Source: Shewanella colwelliana ATCC 39565
Lineage (GTDB): Bacteria; Pseudomonadota; Gammaproteobacteria; Enterobacterales; Shewanellaceae
Assembly (NCBI RefSeq): GCF_000518705.1
Contig: NZ_KI912479.1
Span: forward strand, 282,686-346,685
Reading direction: 5' to 3'
Length of the DNA: 64,000 nt
Part shown: positions 8,559 to 17,525 of the stretch, piece by piece
How the letters are laid out: the number at the start of each line of letters is the position of its first letter
Numbering within the stretch: position 1 is the stretch's first letter
The notes under the pieces: generated by a model
What the model was told of the DNA's origin: nothing
The model's input: only the letters and a program-made list of their open reading frames with translations
Databases searched by the model: none
Position numbers and translations under genes: made by a program

Positions 8559-9590
8559 TTATAGAGCCTGTAAATAGGATTTTACTGCCGTTAACCGTAC
8601 GGTAGCGCCACCGATTATGTCGAGAAACCCAAGCAGTGAGTGAGGCTTTTCGGCGCTTATCCACGCTGAACCAGTCGCGCCTATGGGAAGCACTGCCATG
8701 GTCTCTGCATCGATCTCTAAGATCACTGTTCTGCCTACAGGCGCTGCCCCTCGCTGAATATGCTGAGCTACTGATTGCTCTTGCGGTAGCAGACTGCCCT
8801 GCGCTTCGCCTGTAGCATTAACAACACTGTGTACGCGCGCCCTAAATATCTCTCCGGGATAAGCATGGACAAAAAACTCACTAAACTGACCTTTCTGTAT
8901 ATGCTTGTAAGCTTGATCTGGAATACGCATTTCGATAAATTTCTTGTTGATATCCCATAAGTGTAACGAGCCTATCCGAGAGCCGTCAGCAATATAAATA
9001 TGAGTGACCATGCCATCGAAAGGGGCTGTGACAGTCAAACGAGCTAGCTCAAAGTTTAGATTATCCTGTTGGGCCTTAAGCCCTAATTTTTGGGCTTGCA
9101 ATACTGCTAAATCGGCATTTAAGGTATCAACCAGATCGGCAGATTCTTCTAAGTCTTTAGGTGAAACATGTTCATTCATGCCTTGATGGCGAATGTGATT
9201 GCGCTTTGCTTGTGCTAATGCGACAAGTTTTGCATCTATGGTTCGGTCGATTTCGATTTTTGCCGATCTAACCTCTGACATCGCGGAAGTGATTTTATCG
9301 TCCTTCAGCTGATACAGAACGTCGCCTTTGGCAACGATTTGGTTATGGTCGATAAAGATCTTGTCGATCTGTTGACCAATTGCTGGTGATAATACGGCGT
9401 GTGGCGCTTTGACTGTGGTTGAATTAGTTAGATCCGCGGGTGAATAAAATCGATGCCTAAGAAAAAGTGTTAGGGCCAGCAGTATGCCGATTGACGTTGT
9501 AATAAAGTAATTACGTCCCGTTGGTTTTAATATCTTGAACTTAAATAGCAACCAGGTGATGAGAATATAGGGCAGCATGATCTCTTTCAT
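8559..9590 (-). CDS. HlyD/EmrA-type membrane fusion protein (YiaV-like)
   Basis: This is a 343-residue periplasmic adaptor anchored by one N-terminal membrane region (ILITWLLFKFKIL, YFITTSIGILLALTLFL). A biotinyl-lipoyl-like segment (SPAIGQQIDKIFIDHNQIVAKGDVLYQL), an alpha-helical hairpin (residues about 100-165) and a second lipoyl half (VTAPFDGMVTHIYIADGSRIG) follow, then a beta-barrel region. Its start codon overlaps the DUF3302 stop by the four bases ATGA, so the genes are translationally coupled. The pair matches the yiaW-yiaV arrangement of E. coli. No pump gene or outer-membrane channel gene lies beside it, so the exported substrate is unknown. Confidence 0.85.
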   Translation of the reverse strand: MKEIMLPYILITWLLFKFKILKPTGRNYFITTSIGILLALTLFLRHRFYSPADLTNSTTVKAPHAVLSPAIGQQIDKIFIDHNQIVAKGDVLYQLKDDKITSAMSEVRSAKIEIDRTIDAKLVALAQAKRNHIRHQGMNEHVSPKDLEESADLVDTLNADLAVLQAQKLGLKAQQDNLNFELARLTVTAPFDGMVTHIYIADGSRIGSLHLWDINKKFIEMRIPDQAYKHIQKGQFSEFFVHAYPGEIFRARVHSVVNATGEAQGSLLPQEQSVAQHIQRGAAPVGRTVILEIDAETMAVLPIGATGSAWISAEKPHSLLGFLDIIGGATVRLTAVKSYLQAL

Positions 9591-9898
9591 AGTTTTGTCC
9601 CCCTAATCCAAAGCTGGACTTTGTCCCAATCGGTAACAATGGCCAAAACGGCTAATATCCACAGCGGTTTCCATATGAGCCCTAACACACATAACCAGAA
9701 AACTAACTTTGCCTGCGCTAAGCCTTTCTCTTTCGCTAGATGCTTTGGTATTGAGTGGATATGCCATAACTTGGCTGCTACCCAAACAATAATACCGAGG
9801 GTAATAAGTACCACAAACCACATAAATCCGATGGAATCTAGGAGTCGATACACAGAGGGTAAACTTTCATAGGTCAAACTGGTGCTGTGAATGTGCAT
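9587..9898 (-). CDS. DUF3302 inner-membrane protein (YiaW-like)
   Basis: This 103-residue protein has two clear membrane helices (IGFMWFVVLITLGIIVWVAA and LVFWLCVLGLIWKPLWILAV) separated by a basic cytoplasmic or periplasmic stretch. Its size, helix placement and coupling to a downstream HlyD-like gene match the DUF3302 family. It may assist the adaptor protein encoded next, perhaps as a minimal membrane partner, but that is inference. The intergenic region above it (9899-10158) shows only the terminator of the facing DUF3108 transcript. Confidence 0.82.
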   Translation of the reverse strand: MHIHSTSLTYESLPSVYRLLDSIGFMWFVVLITLGIIVWVAAKLWHIHSIPKHLAKEKGLAQAKLVFWLCVLGLIWKPLWILAVLAIVTDWDKVQLWIRGTKL

Positions 9899-10115
9899 TG
9901 ATATAGCCTCTTAATTTGAATAGAGACGCATAACGCCTTGTGAGCCTGAGGCAATCATAACCAACGTCGTTATGATTTATTGGTATTTGAGATATGCTTC
10001 CTTTGCATTGTTGCTGTTGGCTTGTGCAGAGTATTACCGTTTGGTCGTTATGATAGGGTCGATAGGCCTCTACAGTCGTGACGCTCTAGAGCTCGATGGT
10101 GCTGTTTAATGGCAT

Positions 10116-10142
10116 AAAAAAGCTGCTCGTTGAGCAGCCTTT
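10116..10142 (-). terminator. Terminator of the ATL-DUF3108 operon
   Basis: Read on the minus strand, arms built on GCTGCTC/GAGCAGC (10132-10138 and 10122-10128) are followed by a T-rich run (TTTTTTATG). It starts about 17 bases beyond the DUF3108 stop. Confidence 0.8.
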
Positions 10143-10158
10143 ATGGATAGGTTAATTC

Positions 10159-10911
10159 TTAAGGTTTGGGGGGCTGGGTGGCATGTGTCACGGTTGTCAC
10201 CACTGGGGATTGAAACTGATAGTTAAGCAGTTTTATGTCGAGCTGCTTACTGCCTTTTTCAAAATGGGTCAGTCTCACGGGTAGGTAGCCCAATTCTGGA
10301 GACATCCAAAAGAAGGTTTGGCGCTTGGTGCTGTCTCTGACCACTTCGATTTTTACTGTGTCGTAACTGCCGCTCTCAATGGTCATCCGCTCCTTGCCAA
10401 CGACCTTAAAATCGTATTCATCAATCTCACCACTTTTGAGCATTTTGTAATGCAGCGCAGTTTTACCAGCCATCATATCGAGACGAAATTGCAGTTGAGC
10501 CATGAGTGGATCATACAGATCTTCCGTATAGGGAAACTTAGCGCGCTCATCTTTGTAGCGGCTGTGGACTAACTTTTGGTCGATAACATAGGCCGATTGC
10601 TCCTGATAGTTGGATCCAGTTCCGGTTCTGTCATGGGTGTAGCGCATGGGAGTAAGTTGGTCACCTTTAATGGTAAAGCTGCTTTTTACTGTGCGCCTAT
10701 CAGATAGCATTAATAAGCTCACATTGCTGTCAAAACGATACTGTACCTGATTGCCCTCTATTTCAGGGAGCTGAAAACGTGCCTTACCTAGCTCTATGCT
10801 GCCGTAATTGACTTGGTATTCGGCTATATGGGGGGTTAACGGCGTTTGCGCCGCATACAGTGGTAAGCTCAGGCTTAAAAGCGTCGACAGAATAATTAAA
10901 GGCTTCATCAT
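10159..10911 (-). CDS. DUF3108 domain periplasmic protein
   Basis: This is an exported protein of about 251 residues with a signal peptide (MMKPLIILSTLLSLSLPLYA, cleavage after AA). The mature part is a predicted all-beta DUF3108 fold, with the family's opening pattern (AEYQVNYGSIELGKARFQL) and a C-terminal half rich in beta strands (YDTVKIEVVRDSTKRQTFFW). The frame opens at a GTG at 10929, but the double ATG at 10908-10911 fits the signal peptide better. It follows the alkyltransferase-like gene by 27 bases and probably shares its transcript. Function unknown; the family is often assigned to the cell envelope. Confidence 0.8.
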   Translation of the reverse strand: MMKPLIILSTLLSLSLPLYAAQTPLTPHIAEYQVNYGSIELGKARFQLPEIEGNQVQYRFDSNVSLLMLSDRRTVKSSFTIKGDQLTPMRYTHDRTGTGSNYQEQSAYVIDQKLVHSRYKDERAKFPYTEDLYDPLMAQLQFRLDMMAGKTALHYKMLKSGEIDEYDFKVVGKERMTIESGSYDTVKIEVVRDSTKRQTFFWMSPELGYLPVRLTHFEKGSKQLDIKLLNYQFQSPVVTTVTHATQPPKP

Positions 10912-10938
10912 TGACAAGGCGTTCTCCACTAGATCAAA

Positions 10939-11289
10939 TTAAAATGGTAATTCAAAGACTAAAGTTGCGAGATTGGGCCGCCACTCGTAGTTCGACAATT
11001 TTATTTTGCCACAGTTCACTTCAATATCTTCGCTTCTCAGCTTTTGCATCTGCTCAATAAAGGGCTCGCTATTGGGGGCAAATGAAATCTTGCCTTGGCT
11101 ATTGATAACACGGTGCCAAGGCAGTTGCAGCGTATCAGGTGCCATTTTCAAAGCTTTGGATACATACCTTGCTCGTCCGGGCAGACCAGCTAAATCGGCC
11201 ACTTTTCCATAGCTACAGACTTTTCCTTGCGGAATGATGGCGACCACGTGCCAAATTTTTGCCATAGGCGAAAGTGCGGACGGTTCCAT
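10939..11289 (-). CDS. Alkyltransferase-like protein (ATL, MGMT family without the active-site cysteine)
   Basis: This is a 116-residue protein with the DNA-binding half of O6-alkylguanine-DNA alkyltransferase (IIPQGKVCSYGKVADLAG, then ARYVSKALK, the arginine-finger region). The position of the methyl-accepting Cys in PCHR is Trp here (LPWHRVINSQG), the hallmark of ATL proteins. ATLs bind O6-alkylguanine and flag it for nucleotide excision repair instead of repairing it. AAGGAG lies 8 bases before the ATG, which supports this start. In E. coli the equivalent is YbaZ/Atl. Confidence 0.9.
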   Translation of the reverse strand: MEPSALSPMAKIWHVVAIIPQGKVCSYGKVADLAGLPGRARYVSKALKMAPDTLQLPWHRVINSQGKISFAPNSEPFIEQMQKLRSEDIEVNCGKIKLSNYEWRPNLATLVFELPF

Positions 11290-11500
11290 TATGGAACTCC
11301 TTTCTAAGAGCGAAGATAAAATAGTAACGGTAAATCGCAGAGCTGACCAGAATTAGTCGCCATAACAGGGTTAATATGGCCGAGAATGGTTACCTTTTTT
11401 AAGTAAAGGTTTTTGTTGTTATGGTATTGTAATATATAGAAAAAATCTTGAGATTGAACTGCGCGAATTGGATAATGGCATTTTTCATTTGAGATTGAGT

Positions 11501-12202
11501 ATGTTGCCTCGTTTTTCTTTGGTTAATAGTCCGCTGATCGTTGGACTATTGTCTTCCTCTATGCTTTTCAGTTCTGTGGTGAATGCCATGCCAGATCGGC
11601 ACATCGCCGATCCTTTAAATTTAAATACCGCTTTGGGTATGGGCCTAGACACTAATGGGCTCAATATCGGTGGTCAACTCGGTTTTGCGCAGCAACGTAT
11701 AAATGCTACCTCCGCATTAGACGGTGATACCTGGCAAATAAACTATCTTTATTCACCGTTATCAAGTGGGCAAGGTTGGCATTTTAGTGCGGGGGTGGAG
11801 CATAACCATACTTATACTCAAGAGGGCAAGTTTAACCATTATCGCTATCGCTTAGGGGCGATCAACGAAACTAATTTAGCGGGTAATATCAAACTGTTTT
11901 CACAACTCTCGGCCGATTATGTGGAGATTGAGCAGCAGAGTCAGCTCAATAACGGTGGAGCTAACCTATCTTTTACCTTTTTGAAAGTATGGAATGAGCG
12001 TTGGTATAACCAACTGATTGCAAGAGGGACTATGGCGCTAGACGGTCATGATCGTTATCAGGCTGGAGCAAAAATAACACTCGGTTATCGCCTAAGCAGA
12101 CAATGGTCATGGGAGTTAGCCTATCGCTACGATTTTGATAAAGTAGAGCGGGTCGAAAATGAAGAGACTAGTTGGGTATTTGGAGTGCGATCGCAATTTT
12201 AA
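11501..12202 (+). CDS. Predicted small outer-membrane beta-barrel protein
   Basis: I do not recognise this family. From the ATG at 11501 the protein has 233 residues: a signal peptide of about 29 residues ending VVNA, then alternating polar and aromatic strands (WQINYLYSPL, WHFSAGVEHNHTY, HYRYRLGAINE, WSWELAYRYDF) and a C-terminal phenylalanine (SWVFGVRSQF), the usual signature for barrel insertion. The frame opens 11 codons earlier at a TTG, but those residues do not improve the signal peptide. The gene is alone, between divergent ATL and convergent POT transporter genes. Porin-like or autotransporter-barrel-like are possible; there is no passenger domain. Confidence 0.65.
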   Translation: MLPRFSLVNSPLIVGLLSSSMLFSSVVNAMPDRHIADPLNLNTALGMGLDTNGLNIGGQLGFAQQRINATSALDGDTWQINYLYSPLSSGQGWHFSAGVEHNHTYTQEGKFNHYRYRLGAINETNLAGNIKLFSQLSADYVEIEQQSQLNNGGANLSFTFLKVWNERWYNQLIARGTMALDGHDRYQAGAKITLGYRLSRQWSWELAYRYDFDKVERVENEETSWVFGVRSQF

Positions 12203-12236
12203 ATCGACACCGCTTATCTCATTTAGCGGTGTCGAT
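12203..12236. terminator. Inverted repeat between convergent genes, possible terminator
   Basis: Long arms ATCGACACCGCT and AGCGGTGTCGAT flank a short AT-rich loop directly after the barrel-protein stop codon. Neither side has a strong T run, so termination efficiency is uncertain. Confidence 0.5.
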
Positions 12237-12245
12237 TGGGTATTA

Positions 12246-13952
12246 TTAGGCCGTTTGTGCAGTGTCTAATGTGGGCTGTTCCATCACGCCAAAGCGATGG
12301 AATAGCACTAACCCTAAGGCAGCAAGTACGCCAAGCCCGCCAATAATGTACCACATCAATGCTGGCTGATTAGCCTCTTTAGCTACCTCTGCGTAAAGGT
12401 ATCCTGAGAGTGGACCGGCCAACAAAAATCCAATGGCTGATGAGACAAAGTAATAGCCCATAAACATTGCTTTTTTATCATGTGGGGCAAAACTGGCAAC
12501 ATATTCCTGACTTTTTGGCGAGGCAACCATTTCACCAATGGAGAACACCAATATCGAGGTGAGTACCATAGCGCCGCCCATTAACATGCCATGGGCAAGA
12601 CCGCCTAATGCTGTGCCGAGTGCCAAAATTAAGGTGCCTGCCACCAGAACGGGGAGCGGACTGAACTTCTCTGCGATGCGACTGACGACTATCTGCATGA
12701 GTACGATAGAGAGAAAATTTAACCCAATAAGGTACTCTGGGTTTATCTGTCGATATTGGCTCGACCATTGCTCTGCATATTGCTGTGCTAGTGCGGGGGA
12801 TTGTCCAATGAGTGGTAAGGCTTCATTGAGCACGTTGACTGGAACCATTACCTTGGTATGCACCAGTTCGAAATAGACTTGCTGTGCACTGATCACGCCT
12901 GCGAGGTGCTCGCCTGCTAAACGTTGCAGTTCGCTGTTAATAAGCGATAGATCGACTGGGGCAAAAAATGCCAACAGATCCGGCGAGCTTGCGAGTAACA
13001 CCACGAGATCTTGGGTATCAACAAAGTCGCGAATATAGATAGGTAAAGTAATAAATATCTGTTGGTAGACCATCCAAAACCCTGACAATATCAATAAATA
13101 AGTTACAAATGGCTTATTACCTACAGTGATTTTTTGTTGATACCAAGGTGCATTGCGCTGATGGCTGGCGAGGTAGTTCCACAGTCCGTGGCCACTAAAC
13201 CAAACCACATAGCTTATTAGGCAGGTTTGACCGCTAATCCACTTTGCGCCGTAAGACATCAAGATGATCAATGTGCCAAAGAAGAGGACGGCAAACCTTG
13301 CGTTACCTAATACATCCTGAATATCCTTTAACACTTGCGAGAGTGGCTTACCTTGTTGCTTATGGGGATCGGTAGGCTCTTGGTAAAAGAAAATAGCAGG
13401 AATAAAATTAAGCCCTATCCAGAACGCTGACATGATAAACACCCAGTCCCAGCTAATGGCGCGTACATAACCCGCAATAAAGGGGCCAAGAAATCCGCCA
13501 ATGTTAACCATCATGTAAAAAATACCAAAACCTAGACCTCGGTTGGTATTGTCAGTGGTTCTGGCCACTGTGCCTGTCACCACAGGTTTAAAACAGGCTG
13601 CGCCAATCGCAACGCCCATAAAGGCGATAAAGAAGCCACTAAAGCTAGTGACTTGCCCAAGTAGGTAATAACTGGGACACATAATGCCGTAGGCGATTAG
13701 GAACATTTTTCGATAGCCATACCGATCGGCCAAGGCCCCGGTTAACACTGGAAACAGGTAGAGAAAGAAAGGGATCATTCCCTGTAACAGTCCTCGCTCT
13801 TGCTCGGTAAAGCCCAAACCTCCCTGATTGTGTGGTGAGGTCATGTAAAGTGATGACAAGGTAAAGAAGCCATACCACGCTAGCCGCTCGAAGATCTCCA
13901 TTGTGTTGGCGACAAAAAATGTCTTGGGTAATGGGGTACGTTCTGTGGTCAT
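12246..13952 (-). CDS. POT/PTR2-like MFS transporter with a long internal insertion
   Basis: This 568-residue inner-membrane carrier is probably a proton-coupled peptide transporter. The first helix carries the POT-type ExxER motif (MEIFERLAWYGF), and helix 5 carries the PTR2 signature (FGIFYMMVNIGGFLGP). An MFS motif A-like loop GALADRYGYRK is also present. Between the helix ending FITLPIYI and the helix at IGLNFLSIVLM is a soluble stretch of about 100 residues (roughly 315-420), which the usual POT proteins I know do not carry. Substrate is uncertain: di/tripeptides by family, possibly something else given the insertion. The gene ends convergently with the barrel-protein gene. Confidence 0.82.
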   Translation of the reverse strand: MTTERTPLPKTFFVANTMEIFERLAWYGFFTLSSLYMTSPHNQGGLGFTEQERGLLQGMIPFFLYLFPVLTGALADRYGYRKMFLIAYGIMCPSYYLLGQVTSFSGFFIAFMGVAIGAACFKPVVTGTVARTTDNTNRGLGFGIFYMMVNIGGFLGPFIAGYVRAISWDWVFIMSAFWIGLNFIPAIFFYQEPTDPHKQQGKPLSQVLKDIQDVLGNARFAVLFFGTLIILMSYGAKWISGQTCLISYVVWFSGHGLWNYLASHQRNAPWYQQKITVGNKPFVTYLLILSGFWMVYQQIFITLPIYIRDFVDTQDLVVLLASSPDLLAFFAPVDLSLINSELQRLAGEHLAGVISAQQVYFELVHTKVMVPVNVLNEALPLIGQSPALAQQYAEQWSSQYRQINPEYLIGLNFLSIVLMQIVVSRIAEKFSPLPVLVAGTLILALGTALGGLAHGMLMGGAMVLTSILVFSIGEMVASPKSQEYVASFAPHDKKAMFMGYYFVSSAIGFLLAGPLSGYLYAEVAKEANQPALMWYIIGGLGVLAALGLVLFHRFGVMEQPTLDTAQTA

Positions 13953-14114
13953 CCTATTTTCCGTATATTGTATACATTCCGTGTTTTATGCTATCGGCTA
14001 TTGGACGGGAACACAAGGTTGATCCATTAAGGGAGTAAAAAAGCTGTAAGGATAAAGTTGCCTTTACTTTGATTTGCGTCATAATAACGCAAATTTTTTA
14101 CCACCAATAAAATC

Positions 14115-14606
14115 ATGTCAGTACTGGATATTCTTACCATCCCCGATGAGCGCTTAACACGCAAAGCAACGCCTGTGAGTGACATCGCCGCAGTGCAATC
14201 TTTTATCGATGATCTTATCGAAACCATGTACCACACCGATGATGGTATTGGCTTAGCTGCGACTCAAGTCGGCAGTCCACATGCTATTTTGGTAATTGAT
14301 CTGTCTGAAGATAGAGACGATCCTCTGGTATTGATCAATCCTGAATTTGTCGAACGTTCAGGCGAATATATTGGTGAAGAGGGCTGTTTATCCATCCCGG
14401 GGTACCGGGCAAAAGTGGCCCGTTTTGAAAAAGTGAAGGTCAGTGCCTTGAACCGTGAAGGCCAGCCTATTGAGATCGAATCGGATGAGTTTTTGTCTAT
14501 TGTGTTACAGCATGAGATGGATCACCTTGATGGTAAAGTGTTTATCGAACATCTATCTAAACTAAAACAGCAAATTGCATTGAAGAAAGTGAAAAAGTAT
14601 CGTTAA
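14115..14606 (+). CDS. def: Peptide deformylase
   Basis: This metalloenzyme removes the N-formyl group from nascent proteins. All three motifs are present: I GIGLAATQVG, II EGCLSIPG (metal Cys) and III QHEMDHLDG (the two metal His and the catalytic Glu). The length of 163 residues is normal. It is not next to fmt, the classical partner, so it may be a second deformylase in the genome rather than the main one. No strong Shine-Dalgarno sequence precedes the ATG. A terminator follows closely. Confidence 0.95.
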   Translation: MSVLDILTIPDERLTRKATPVSDIAAVQSFIDDLIETMYHTDDGIGLAATQVGSPHAILVIDLSEDRDDPLVLINPEFVERSGEYIGEEGCLSIPGYRAKVARFEKVKVSALNREGQPIEIESDEFLSIVLQHEMDHLDGKVFIEHLSKLKQQIALKKVKKYR

Positions 14607-14634
14607 CAATTATCGATGCTAGTTCGTATCATCT

Positions 14635-14660
14635 AACCACCTACAGCAGGTGGTTTTTTT
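14635..14660 (+). terminator. Terminator of def
   Basis: Arms AACCACCT (14635-14642) and AGGTGGTT (14648-14655) with a five-base loop are followed by T6. It starts 28 bases after the stop codon. Confidence 0.9.
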
Positions 14661-14992
14661 ATGGCATTCTCTGAGACCCAAGATGCTCGCCCTTGTGTAC
14701 TGATCACTTATTGGGTCTGATATGAAAGTTAAAACAAGGCTGTGAACGGCAAAATAGCCCTGAAAAGTATTACCGTATTGCGCGCAGATAATCACTCCTT
14801 TTCAAGGACGACTTTAGCCTGAACTAGGGGCACAAACGTTACTCCATCTCTTAAACCAAGTTCAGGTTATGCTAAATTTACTACCCGCTAAACTGACTCT
14901 AAACTCTCTTTTAACCGCTATCTAACCGCCATTGTTCTCCCGATTGTCCCCCATATTGTTTGGTTATCGATCGCCGATCTTGGATGTAAACC
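14661..14992. other. Intergenic region between the def terminator and the imuA promoter
   Basis: These 332 bases hold no reading frame or RNA I can support. A loose inverted repeat (CCTGAACT at 14818, AGTTCAGG at 14859, 33-base loop) is the only structure seen. Confidence 0.45.
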
Positions 14993-15036
14993 TTGCGATC
15001 TCATCATTTATAAATATACTGTGTTTATATACAGTA
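14993..15036 (+). promoter_or_regulatory. LexA (SOS) box overlapping the imuA-imuB-dnaE2 promoter
   Basis: TACTGTGTTTATATACAGTA at 15017-15036 is a perfect CTGT-N8-ACAG operator within a longer palindrome. A promoter TTGCGA (14993-14998), 16-base spacer, TATACT (15015-15020) places the -10 box inside the operator, so LexA binding should block polymerase directly. The imuA start codon lies about 98 bases downstream. Confidence 0.93.
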
Positions 15037-15133
15037 TTGCGCGGTGTTTGGACGTGATCAAAATGTCATGGTTACGTACCTTGTTGTTTGCCGTGCCGAG
15101 GCAAGGTTTAGATTTGATTGAGAGGTGAGGCTC

Positions 15134-15937
15134 ATGGCGGCGTTAGAGCAAAATGTTAATCTCGCAGGAGCGAGTCAGAGTCGGCTTGAACTGTTACTGG
15201 AGCGGGACGATCTTTGGCGCGGCGATGCCCAGCATAGTGTTGCGGGAGTCGACACTGGCTTTGCGGGTTTAAATCAACACCTGTTTAATGGAGGGTGGCC
15301 GCCATCTGGCTTATGTGAGCTATTTCAGTCCAGTGAAGGTGTCGGTGAACTGAGCGTGTTACTGCCTTTAATTGCGAAAATCATCCCCTCGAACCCATTG
15401 AAAACCACTGCCATTGAAGGAGGTGCTTGGGTTAGTTTTGTGGCGCCCAAACACATCATTTATCCTGAATCGTTATCGATGCAAGGCATTGATGTGAGTC
15501 GTTTACTGTGGATTGATACGGCAGATAGAAAAGAGCAACTATGGGCATTAGAGCAGATATTAACCAGTGGTGCGTCACCATTAGTCTTGTGCTGGCTAGA
15601 TAAGCTGAGTGTGACAGAGGCGCGACGCTTGCAGTTAGCGAGCGAAAAAGGTACTAGCTTGTGCGTATGTTATCTTCCCCAAAGTGCATTGCAACAAGCG
15701 CATCCGGTGCAGCTTCGTTTGCTACTTAATCGTGTGGGCGCTACGTCTCAGGGCGCAGACTTATCAACCAATGTGAGCATTATTAAACGTCGAGGTGGTT
15801 GGCCAGTGGCAGATTTTGAACTGCCTTTACTGCCGCCCTTTATGGCACAAAGTTTTGCATTCGACGCTATCGTTATGCCAGCTGCAGCATCAATGGCGAA
15901 TGACAACAATGTGCTGCAAGGGCCGTGGTCAGCCTAA
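15134..15937 (+). CDS. imuA: ImuA, SulA/RecA-like component of the SOS mutasome
   Basis: ImuA is the first gene of the damage-inducible imuA-imuB-dnaE2 translesion cassette and is thought to help assemble ImuB and DnaE2 on DNA. The typical family stretch is GFAGLNQHLFNGGWPPSGLCELF followed by a RecA-like core (LLPLIAKII, VSFVAPKHIIYPESL, LLWIDTADRKEQLWALEQIL). The start is set at the ATG at 15134, with GAGGTGAGG just upstream; a GTG three codons earlier is the alternative. It is 267 residues long. imuB starts one base after its stop codon. The LexA box upstream controls the whole cassette. Confidence 0.92.
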   Translation: MAALEQNVNLAGASQSRLELLLERDDLWRGDAQHSVAGVDTGFAGLNQHLFNGGWPPSGLCELFQSSEGVGELSVLLPLIAKIIPSNPLKTTAIEGGAWVSFVAPKHIIYPESLSMQGIDVSRLLWIDTADRKEQLWALEQILTSGASPLVLCWLDKLSVTEARRLQLASEKGTSLCVCYLPQSALQQAHPVQLRLLLNRVGATSQGADLSTNVSIIKRRGGWPVADFELPLLPPFMAQSFAFDAIVMPAAASMANDNNVLQGPWSA

Positions 15938-15938
15938 T

Positions 15939-17525
15939 ATGCAGTGGCTCGCTATTCACTATCCCAATTGGTTGCTGCAGTACCAAAGTTATCATCAGGG
16001 CTTAGCGCCTGCGCAGCCTGTTGCGCTCTATTGTCGGCAATCTAGTCAACTGCTATCTGTATCGGATTCAGCCGTGGAAGTGGGGCTTAAGCCTGGGCAG
16101 AGTGTCGCTACCGCGCAAGCATTATCCAGTGATTTACAGCTGATTGCCTATGAGGTTGCTATGAGCATCGAAGCGGCTGATTGGCTCTGTCATTGGAGCT
16201 ATGATTACAGCGCAAGAGTCGTACCGCTGACCTGCCAGCATCACAGTAACTTGGGTATGGATCTGCACGTGCCAGACACCTTGCTGCTTGAGGTGGGCTC
16301 CATGGCACGAGTCTTTAGCGGATTACCACAACTGCTTGAGCAATATGCTACGCAAGCCCAGGAATACTCATTACAGTGGCAATTGGCTTTAGGTGATAAC
16401 CCGCTTGGTACAGCACTGCTGGCCCACTCTGCGCCGCACTATGTTGCGCCACAAAGCGATGAGAAACCAGATGCGAGCTATTTTCAAGCTGCACAACAAC
16501 TGGCCACAGGGCATCACATTAAGGCGCTAGCGGCATTACCAGTTAACGTATTACCGATCGCCCTAGAGTTACAGCTAGCTTGCGAGAATATGGGGCTAAC
16601 TCACCTTGAATCACTCTTTTCGTTACCTAGAGCCGAACTTGGGGAGCGATTTGGTGATGAACTGTTGCAGTTGCTGGCTAAGCTTACTGGCCAGTTACCC
16701 CAACCACTGGCGTTTTATGAGCCGCCAGAGTGTTATCAACACAAACTGATCTTATCGTACGAAGTTGAGCATATCGAGGGGCTGTTATTCCCGCTTGGGC
16801 GCATGCTTAGTGAGCTCGCCAGCTATTTACTGCGCCATCAACGGGCGGTTTTATGCTTAAGGCTTAACTTTGAATATCGCGACAAAGCTTTGGTGCCGCT
16901 TATATTAACCATCAATTACCCTTTTGCGGAGCATCGCAGCGATGGCCTGCTGAAATTATGCCGTTTACAGCTGGAACGAATAGTGTTGAGTTCACCAGTG
17001 GTGAGCATCGCCTTGCAGTTGCAAGAGAGCGTGGTATTAACCTTTACACCGTCTGAGTGGTGGCAGGGCAATACCCAAGATGAAGGCAGCACTCGATTAT
17101 TGGCAACCTTAGTGGCAAAACTGGGTCACGAGTCAGTTAAGGGTATTGCTTGTGTTGCTGCACGTTTACCTGAGGCGAGTTGGCAATCGCAACCGTTAGC
17201 ACTGGGTCGTTCAGAGACCCTATGCGCCGAATCTCGGGCCAGCTATCAAGGAAAAACAGTCGCGATTAAGCAACAGCGTCAGCGAGCTGGACAAGTGGTT
17301 AAGGGTATCCATGATGGCCGTTTTAGGCCCACTTGGTTACTCAAGCAGGCCGAGCCGATAGCGTTAACGGATGTGCGCTTGTTAAAAGGCCCTGAACGTA
17401 TTGCCAGTGATTGGCATGCAGTTGGCACCCAACGCGATTACTATATTGCCCAGCATAAAGATGGCGGCTTGTGTTGGGTGTATCGAGAAGTGAATGGGAT
17501 ATTTCTGCACGGTTGGTTTAGCTGA
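15939..17525 (+). CDS. imuB: ImuB, Y-family polymerase homologue lacking catalytic residues
   Basis: ImuB bridges the beta clamp and DnaE2 during error-prone bypass. The protein has 528 residues. Its N-terminus MQWLAIHYPNWLLQY lies where true Y-family polymerases have an acidic catalytic residue (FxHxDMDxFFA), so it is presumably non-catalytic, as known for the family. The ending (GIFLHGWFS) is also typical. The open frame starts at 15795 inside imuA, but homology to the Y-family fold begins at the ATG at 15939, one base after the imuA stop. The stop overlaps the dnaE2 start as TGATG, so translation is coupled. Confidence 0.93.
   Translation: MQWLAIHYPNWLLQYQSYHQGLAPAQPVALYCRQSSQLLSVSDSAVEVGLKPGQSVATAQALSSDLQLIAYEVAMSIEAADWLCHWSYDYSARVVPLTCQHHSNLGMDLHVPDTLLLEVGSMARVFSGLPQLLEQYATQAQEYSLQWQLALGDNPLGTALLAHSAPHYVAPQSDEKPDASYFQAAQQLATGHHIKALAALPVNVLPIALELQLACENMGLTHLESLFSLPRAELGERFGDELLQLLAKLTGQLPQPLAFYEPPECYQHKLILSYEVEHIEGLLFPLGRMLSELASYLLRHQRAVLCLRLNFEYRDKALVPLILTINYPFAEHRSDGLLKLCRLQLERIVLSSPVVSIALQLQESVVLTFTPSEWWQGNTQDEGSTRLLATLVAKLGHESVKGIACVAARLPEASWQSQPLALGRSETLCAESRASYQGKTVAIKQQRQRAGQVVKGIHDGRFRPTWLLKQAEPIALTDVRLLKGPERIASDWHAVGTQRDYYIAQHKDGGLCWVYREVNGIFLHGWFS

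Noticed and set aside
14818..14866. Inverted repeat CCTGAACT/AGTTCAGG upstream of imuA
   Set aside because: The arms are 8 bases with a 33-base loop; this is too weak to name as an operator or RNA.
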